The translations under genes were made by a program, and so were the position numbers. This document shows positions 59,422 to 64,000 of a stretch of 64,000 nucleotides of DNA, piece by piece (the stretch's first letter is position 1; every line of letters starts with the position of its first letter). Source of the DNA: Magnolia sinica (lineage: Eukaryota > Streptophyta > Magnoliopsida > Magnoliales > Magnoliaceae); assembly GCF_029962835.1 (NCBI RefSeq), contig NC_080577.1, positions 3,968,001 through 4,032,000 of the forward strand, written 5' to 3'. Under the pieces are notes generated by a model. The model had not been told where the DNA came from. It saw only the letters and a list, made by a program, of their open reading frames with translations, and searched no databases.

Positions 59422-61346
59422 GAGGCTGTGAATTAATAGCCGGATCCACCAACTCCAAAGCATTATAAAAGCTCTATGCAATGCAACTCCAACCACGCAA
59501 ACCCAGCCTTCACTCATACCATACTTTTAATGTTCTGAAATCTCCATATGCAGGCAATTGGAAAAAAAAAATGATAAAAAATAAAAAACAGAAACCACTC
59601 AGCATAGCAACCCACAACTTGCTCTTTAAATAGAAACAAGAAAGATCGAACAAATAGAAGCATAAATAAAAAAGATTTTTCTTACCCCTATCAACACCAA
59701 ATAAATAAACAACACAGTTTGCAGGACTGCCTAAAATTGTAACTTGCAGACCCTCCGCTTTGCGTGAGCACAACCCATGCAATAAGAATTACTTATCTGG
59801 TGGTCCCGTCATGAAAGGCCACCATGCAAAAATTGAATTGGGCCATACAATCAATGGAGTTTTGCTCATAGAATGTGCGCCGCTGAAATTATAGTTTAAC
59901 ATTCCGATTGCAGGCAACACTAGGGACCTGATGCTCATCCAATCAATTGAAGTGGGACATCCCCAGTGGGGCACAATGGATGAACAGATCCAATAACAGA
60001 AGGTAGGCTACATGTACAGTGTTAGATAATTATAACAAAAACAAACATTATAGCGGTGACATAACCCTCCCCCAAACAACAACACATGGTATCCCAGGTT
60101 GATAGCTCATGTAAGTGGGGTCTATGTTTCATGCCCCAAAATCCTCTCAGAAGGGATGAACCTAGCCCGAAAGCTTGAACCTTTTCTCTCTTTTGAACAT
60201 GGAAAATTGCTGTATTTCTATTCTCAACCATCGATTTTGCAGGCCAACAATCAAAGGATCAGGATTGTGCAGTTGAGGAGATACTTAGGCAGGATCATCC
60301 AGAATGGGGGCCCATTAGATCAACAGTCTATAACAGAGAAACATGGACTCACTACAGCAAGAACAAAGACGGAATGCAAAACCACACTTGCGCACATCCT
60401 GATTGATTACATTTGCTGAGCGAGAGCTGTGTGGGTGGAACTTTCATAAGATTGACCGTCCATCAGGTACACTGCCTCATGTTCATCGTGGAACCCAAAA
60501 ATCATGAACATCCAACACTCAGATGGGCCACACCATAGGGAACAGTTGGGATGGGACGCCCACCATTAGTTTTATGTAGTGCCCACCACGGTGTTTGCAT
60601 GCCATCCAATCCATTCATCTGATGAGTCACCTCAGGATGAAAGAAATACCCAAAATTATCAGTATTCCAAAACTCAGGTGGGCCATGCCACGTTAATTTA
60701 GAGGTTTTAGGTATACCTTTATGGGGTGGCCTAGTTGAATCATACTGATTTTTGGGATCAAGGCCAAACACGGGTTGGTCCACCTAGTGGATGGGGTGGA
60801 TTCATGCACATTAAGTAGTTAATCCCAGCAAGCGTTTTCCAAAACAAAACTAGGACAAGCAAGAAACCTACTATTAACTTTCTCCTTTCCGTTTTCCTCT
60901 GCTGTTGCAGCTTTCTCCGTTTGAATATCCTTCGGCAACACTTCGGCGATCTTCTTCGGAACCTCCTCTTTCTTTTCTTTCGGAACCGTCGACGCCGCAG
61001 TCGCCTCCGCCTCTTTCAGCCGTTTCTCCGCCTTCCTGCCGTCCTCCGAACGCCGCCTCTCTTCGGCGGCAGCCTTCTTCTTACGCTCCTCAGCGTCCTT
61101 CGCCTTGGCAGCCGCGACAGCGGCCAAGAGCTTCTCCTCGACGGCCTGGTCCTTGAACAGATCGGATTTCCGGCGGAGGAAATCGATCGCGATCTCGAGG
61201 AAGCCGAGAGGGTTTTCACGGTCAAGGATCGGCTTCAGTACGTCGTCATAAGATCGGACGGAGGAGGAGCTTCCTGAATGTTCTGGAGAGGGTGGAGAGG
61301 GTTTCTGCTGCTCTTGGGACTCTTGAAGCTCTGATATGATTGCCAT
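48557..61346 (-). CDS. BOB1: NudC-domain co-chaperone, BOBBER1-like
   Basis: Six minus-strand exons: 61346-60872, 49909-49737, 49488-49440, 49341-49175, 48784-48701 and 48595-48557, with GT/AG borders. Phases close to a 328-codon frame (Arabidopsis BOBBER1 is about 300). I start at MAIISE, the family N terminus, although the frame is open further upstream. Residues 45-70 ([13 protein letters not shown]) are the NudC N-terminal segment. About 70-158 is Lys/Glu/Ala-rich, probably helical. About 168-260 is the CS/p23-like domain, with [19 protein letters not shown] and [10 protein letters not shown]. The C terminus has [13 protein letters not shown] and [12 protein letters not shown]. Family knowledge: BOBBER1 is a cytosolic small-heat-shock-like chaperone needed for development and thermotolerance. 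Intron 1 is 10,962 bp and full of retroelements; a missed small exon there cannot be excluded, although phase and homology join directly. Confidence 0.92.
48896..48997. repeat. Local direct repeat in intron 4
   Basis: AGAATCAGCAAGATGAAATA followed by ATC occurs at about 48898-48920 and again at 48975-48997. Small intronic duplication in the BOBBER1-like gene. Confidence 0.7.
49910..50978. other. Intron 1 of BOBBER1-like gene, distal part
   Basis: AT-rich intronic sequence before the solo LTR. Frames are short and domainless. Confidence 0.5.
50979..53807 (+). mobile_element. Long solo LTR in BOBBER1-like intron 1
   Basis: A 2829-bp segment that begins TGTAACATCCCGAAATT and ends TTTAGGATATTACA. 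The outer ten bases TGTAACATCC and GGATATTACA are inverted repeats with one mismatch and have the TG...CA ends of an LTR. It is flanked by TGGTG (50974-50978) and TGGTA (53808-53812), a 5-bp duplication with one mismatch. No polymerase lies beside it, so a solo LTR from LTR-LTR recombination is likely. The sequence right after the end also resembles a primer-binding site (TGGTAGCAGC), so a 5' LTR of a deleted element is the alternative. The TGTAACATCC start is common in long plant Gypsy LTRs. Confidence 0.6.
53822..54106 (+). mobile_element. Copia-type 5' LTR end with primer-binding site
   Basis: TGGTATCAGAGC at 54095-54106 is the initiator-Met tRNA primer-binding site typical of plant Copia elements. 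The preceding sequence has LTR-like features, including three diverged repeats of CCCATGGATTTGGGGCCC (about 53917-54010). The left end of the LTR is not identifiable. It does not resemble the LTR pair at 55985 and 56954. Confidence 0.5.
54530..55939 (+). pseudogene. Ty1/Copia pol remnant: reverse transcriptase and RNase H
   Basis: Broken polyprotein fragment. The reverse-transcriptase frame is open from about 54530, carries the conserved KARL and QLDV stretches and the catalytic YVDD at 55023-55034, and continues to about 55465. There the frame shifts by one base. The RNase H-like part, with its SWSAKKQP and HIEVD-type motifs, continues in the other frame from about 55469 to a stop at 55939. 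Capsid, protease and integrase regions are absent upstream, so the element is defective. It lies in sense (+) inside an intron of the minus-strand BOBBER1-like gene. Confidence 0.9.
55985..56242 (+). mobile_element. 3' LTR of the Copia remnant, truncated
   Basis: Begins TGTAAAGCAGAAAG directly after a polypurine tract (G-run at 55978-55984), where a 3' LTR should start after pol. Its sequence is repeated in reverse complement at 56640-56954, for example CTTCTCCAACAACCTTAACA and TGTTTGTTAGGGTTGTTATT. It is cut near 56242, where it fuses to gag sequence running the other way. Confidence 0.75.
56243..56582 (-). pseudogene. Copia gag N-terminal fragment, inverted
   Basis: Minus-strand start of a Copia gag-like frame with ATG at 56582. 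It shows the usual N-terminal pattern (ANYxxW-like NYLMWLLQ then [11 protein letters not shown]) and continues in another frame ([13 protein letters not shown]) after a break near 56350-56390. Reading continues straight into the inverted LTR at 56242, so gag is truncated after about 110 residues. Confidence 0.75.
56640..56954 (-). mobile_element. Inverted Copia LTR with primer-binding site
   Basis: On the minus strand an LTR of about 315 bp runs from TGTTAAGC (56954) to CTCTGTCA (56640). It is followed by TGGTATCAGAG (56629-56639), the Met-tRNA primer-binding site, and then gag. A second primer-site-like word, TGGCATCAGAGCCC, lies inside at about 56712-56726, suggesting an internal rearrangement. 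Its sequence matches 55985-56242 in opposite orientation. Confidence 0.7.
57209..57265. repeat. (GA)n microsatellite
   Basis: GA-rich run interrupted by a short G-run near 57227-57234. Confidence 0.9.
57272..57352 (+). mobile_element. Possible tRNA-derived SINE fragment
   Basis: An A-box-like TTAGCCAAGTGGTTTGG and a B-box-like CACGGGTTTAAGCTT at tRNA spacing, followed by a T-rich tail. It could be a decayed tRNA pseudogene or a SINE head. Confidence 0.4.
59387..59421. repeat. (TA)n microsatellite
   Basis: TATATA run with one C interruption in intron 1 of the BOBBER1-like gene. Confidence 0.9.
60440..60830. mobile_element. Second GGGCCCACC-family MITE-like repeat
   Basis: Ordered match to 12560-13030: GCCCACCATTAGTTTTATGT, CATCCAATCCATTCATCTGA, CAGGTGGGCCATGCCACG, TTTTTGGGATCAAGGCC and TGGATGGGGTGGATTCATGC. 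Lies just inside intron 1, about 40 bp from the exon 1 donor. Ends unresolved. Confidence 0.45.
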
Positions 61347-61353
61347 CACTTTT

Positions 61354-61374
61354 GAGAGAGAGAGAGTGAGAGTT
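61354..61374 (-). repeat. CT-rich tract in the BOBBER1-like 5' UTR
   Basis: CTCTCACTCTCTCTCTCTC on the gene strand, between the TATA box and the ATG. Pyrimidine-rich leaders of this kind are common in plant 5' UTRs. Confidence 0.6.
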
Positions 61375-61411
61375 CTGCTCGGATGTTCAACAAAGCTGAG
61401 GAGGGTGGAGC

Positions 61412-61422
61412 TTTTATATATA
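61412..61422 (-). promoter_or_regulatory. TATA box of the BOBBER1-like gene
   Basis: Gene-strand TATATATAAAA, about 66 bases upstream of the ATG, followed by a short CT-rich leader. Its upstream part lies within the target duplication of the MITE that starts at 61427, so only about 5 bp separate the box from the element. Confidence 0.6.
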
Positions 61423-61426
61423 AACG

Positions 61427-62047
61427 GGAAGCGGATTGGCTGCTGTACCAAACACCACCGAACTAGCTGGTGTGTAAGTGTCGTGCGAAGACGAGTGCTG
61501 ACGCTCCTCGAGCTCCGGGCTGTACGAACGGTTAAAAGAGATCAAAGTTATGTGGGCCTCTCAATAATGTGTTTATTATATCCATGCCGTTCATACATTT
61601 GAAGAGTTAATTTTAGGGTTATTATTCCAAAAATGAGTCATATCGAAAGCTCAGATAGACCACACCACACATAGATTTGAGACAATGATTCTCACCTTTA
61701 AAACATTCGTAGGCCTACCGTATTCTTTATTTCTTATCCAATTTGTTCATATGGTAAAAAAGACATAGATTAAAAGGAAAACTCTATATATATCATATTG
61801 ATCCAAAACTCATGTGACCCTAAAAGGGTTTCAATGGTAGACATTCAAGCCTCCCACTGTTTTTTGCATTGTGGTTCACTTGATATTTGGATATGTCTTA
61901 TTCTAAGGTTTAAGACTTGCAACGAGCTCTCTAAATGGATGGACGGTTTGGATATAACACATACTTTATGGTGGGACTCATGGAACTTGGTGACGTCAAC
62001 ACATCAGCCAGGTCGGTGGTGTGTGACACACCAGCCAATCCGCTTCC
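61427..62047. mobile_element. Mutator-like MITE inserted at the BOBBER1-like TATA box
   Basis: A 621-bp element with terminal repeats GGAAGCGGATTGGCTG (left end, one base inside) and CAGCCAATCCGCTTCC (right). Flanked by ATATAAACG (61418-61426) and AAATAAACG (62048-62056), a 9-bp duplication with one mismatch. The interior has the standard blocks: CATGCCGTTCATACATTT, ATTTGTTCATATGGTAAAA, AGGGTTTCAATGGTAGACAT and AATGGATGGACGGTTTGG. It lies immediately upstream of the gene's TATA box. Confidence 0.75.
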
Positions 62048-62056
62048 AAATAAACG

Positions 62057-62631
62057 AGGGTTCTGGCCTTTACTTAAAGCAGAAGAAACATTGTTTTACG
62101 CAGTGGCCCGGGTCTGTGGGTCCCACCATATCCTAAATTTAATATCTATTCCGTTCATAATATTCTATGCTCGACGTTAGGTGTTATAGTAAAAAAAAGA
62201 CTAGATACGAAACTTATATGGGACACACCAAATGGAACGGTATGAATGCGATGCCCACCATATGGGAGCTACCATGTGGTGTCTCTTACATCCAAACCGT
62301 TAATCAGGTCTCACCGACCAGGATGAAGAGAATATAAAGAATTTTGATCCTTGATGAAAGGGAGAAAAATAAAAACTTACGCTAGAGGTTTTGAGAGCCA
62401 TTTAACATTTTTTTTTCCGTTGTTATAGCACATGTTAGCTTTTAATCAAGCTTATCGTTTGTTTATCCGGTTTAAACAGTGGCTTTCATCTCATGGACGG
62501 AGTAGATTTCACATGTACCGCGTGGTGGCTACAAAAAACTTCTCTGTTTTACCGTGCAGGTGGTACAGACGATTCTGGTCCGTGGGTGCCGGATCCCATG
62601 CAACACCTCTTCTACCAAGTGCGTGCGGGAC
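62057..62631. other. Intergenic, eroded MITE at about 62110-62520
   Basis: Words such as GTGGGTCCCACCATATCC, GATGCCCACCATATGGGAGC and TCATGGACGGAGTAGATTTC mark a decayed member of the same repeat families. No gene. Confidence 0.45.
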
Positions 62632-63168
62632 GGGAACGGATTGGCTACTCGCCCTGCCATCAGCCCCGTGGCTGGTGGTCGGTGCTATGTGGGCCCCACC
62701 ATCATGTGTGTGTTTCATCCATTCCGTTCATACATTTTTTAAGATTATTTTAGGCTTGATCCAAAAAATTAGAGGAATATAAATCTCAGGTGGACTACAC
62801 CACTGAAAAACAATAGTGATTGGATATCCACCATTAAAATCCTCCTGAGGCCCACTGTAATTTTTATTTGACATCCAATATTTTTATTAGTTCATACAGA
62901 CCCAGATGAAGGTAAAAAACAAAGATCAGCTTGATCCAAAACTTTTATTGTCCCCAAAAAGCTTTTAATGGTCTACATTCGTTCAACACTGTTTCATGTA
63001 ATGTGGTACAATGGAGATTGGGATATACCTCATTTTGTGTTTATGTCGTAAAATGATCTAGAAAAATAAATGGACGGCATGGATGAAACACATACATCAT
63101 GGTGTGGCCCACATAGAACCGTCCATCAGCCATTGGCTGGTGGCAGGAAGAGTAGCCAATCCGTTTCC
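62632..63168. mobile_element. Mutator-like MITE nested in another MITE
   Basis: A 537-bp element. Left end GGGAACGGATTGGCTACTC, right end GAGTAGCCAATCCGTTTCC. Flanked by GTGCGGGAC (62623-62631) and GGGCGGGAC (63169-63177), a 9-bp duplication with one mismatch. Interior typical: CATTCCGTTCATACATTTT, CAGGTGGACTACACCACTG and AAATGGACGGCATGGATG. Its right duplication overlaps the first bases of the next element at 63174. Confidence 0.8.
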
Positions 63169-63173
63169 GGGCG

Positions 63174-63520
63174 GGACGCGGATTGCGTACTACCCGCCCG
63201 TCTGTAGCCATGGGCAGTTCTATTGGCGGACCCACCATGGTGTATCCGTTTATCCACGCCGTCCATCCCTTCTCTCATCTCATTTTAAGGTATGTGAACA
63301 AAAATAAGGCAGATACAGCGCCCAAGCCGACAACACCAAATAATAAGCTTAGTTACATTAAATGCACAAGCATTAAATGCAAGAGTCGTACGTTTCCCCT
63401 TCAGGGTTGTTTTTTCGCTCATAACTCGAAATTATCTAAGATACCGCATGGATAAATAGATATCAACACAGTTCGCCGCGCCACATAACTGACCCTTCGT
63501 GGCTAGAGAAGGGCGGAGTT
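63174..63520. mobile_element. Mutator-like MITE, right arm eroded
   Basis: Left end GGGACGCGGATTGCGTACTA, then GGGCAGTTCTATTGGCGG, CACGCCGTCCATCCCTT and two ATTAAATGCA units, matching the subtype at 18705-19118. The right end keeps only GACCCTTCGTGGCTAGAGAA and GGGCGGAGTTAG, so the terminal GGACGC is lost. Confidence 0.6.
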
Positions 63521-64000
63521 AGTGTGTAATATATAAAGTCTGTGGGACCTACTATGTTGTGTATGTAAAATTCATTCCATTTCAATTGCAGATATTAAGT
63601 CCAAGTCAAAAAATCAGCTATGGCCTGCACCGCATGGAATAATGGGGGATGACACACACACACTTCCCCTACTATTTTCTCCGCATGGCCTTTTGTCATG
63701 GCCAGACTAGAATTAACTTGAGTTCAACCCGTTTACTTATGGCCCATGCCTTTGGATCTCATCCTTGTTCGAGCCTGATTAACTTAGCTTGGGCCCTTCT
63801 TTTATGTTGGTTTTGCATCTGTAAGTTTTAAACCCCATAAACAACCATGTCACAACACAAAAGATAAAATCCTGTTTCAGGAGTAGGATTGAATACGGGC
63901 TTAGCTGGCTCAACAAGCCCACGCTTTGGTCTGGGTTTTGGCTTAGTCTTTAGGTTGATGAATCTGATCAAGCGAGGATTTGTAGCCTCATTACTAATCT
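63521..64000. other. Intergenic, no gene
   Basis: Anonymous sequence up to the window edge with one ACACAC run near 63652-63662. The short plus-strand frame at 63649-63831 has no domain. Confidence 0.45.

Larger units (their letters stand above)
56955..60430. other. Intron 1 of BOBBER1-like gene, proximal part
   Basis: No exon or gene supported. Contains a (GA)n tract, a SINE-like piece, a (TTG)n run (about 58757-58780) and a (TA)n run. Open frames are short and lack domains. Confidence 0.5.

Noticed and set aside
60866-60871. Alternative donor GTTTCTTG at 60867 for BOBBER1-like exon 1
   Set aside because: It leaves two extra bases (phase 2), which does not fit exon 2; GTAGGT at 60871 gives the matching phase 1 and a better donor.
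61347-61451. Upstream in-frame extension of the BOBBER1-like protein (start at 61451)
   Set aside because: It would begin upstream of the TATA box and inside the MITE; the MAIISE start at 61346 agrees with the family.
1-64000. CRISPR arrays, operons, riboswitches, rRNA
   Set aside because: No regularly spaced identical repeats or bacterial gene organisation; the spliced genes and repeats are those of a plant nuclear genome.

Overview
This is a plant nuclear genome window: low gene density, spliced genes with large introns, plant-only gene families and dense transposable-element debris. A dispersed repeat vocabulary of GTGGGCCCACC and CACCGTCCAT blocks recurs throughout. I associate it with magnoliid-type genomes, but that placement is a guess; only 'flowering plant' is well supported.

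Three genuine genes are visible, all on the minus strand and all in the right-hand 36 kb. (1) Positions 27570-34231 hold a four-exon cytochrome b561 plus DOMON-domain protein (389 codons), probably a membrane-bound trans-membrane electron carrier. (2) Positions 40692-45254 hold a two-exon DUF1442 protein (234 codons); its 54-bp first exon lies 3.9 kb upstream of the main exon. (3) Positions 48557-61346 hold a six-exon NudC-domain co-chaperone of the BOBBER1 type (328 codons); its first intron is about 11 kb and full of retrotransposon debris. Splice phases close exactly in all three models. No pathway links the three genes.

Positions 1-27.5 kb contain no gene I can defend. They are built from mobile-element remains: near-palindromic MITEs with 9-bp target duplications (Mutator-like), hAT-type MITEs with perfect 8-bp duplications, tRNA-derived SINEs with 12-18-bp duplications, LTR fragments, microsatellites and AT-rich filler. 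The same families recur in the introns and intergenic spaces further right.

The most interesting points are: a MITE inserted against the TATA box of the BOBBER1-like gene, its target duplication overlapping that box; an inverted, fold-back Copia remnant in the same gene's giant intron; three copies of a TCGAG-rich hAT MITE with intact target duplications; a MITE inserted in the terminal repeat of another MITE; and a strong-context upstream ORF overlapping the start codon of the cytochrome b561 gene. I found no CRISPR array, operon, rRNA, functional tRNA gene or wholly new system. The novelty is in transposon architecture and its contact with host promoters and introns.
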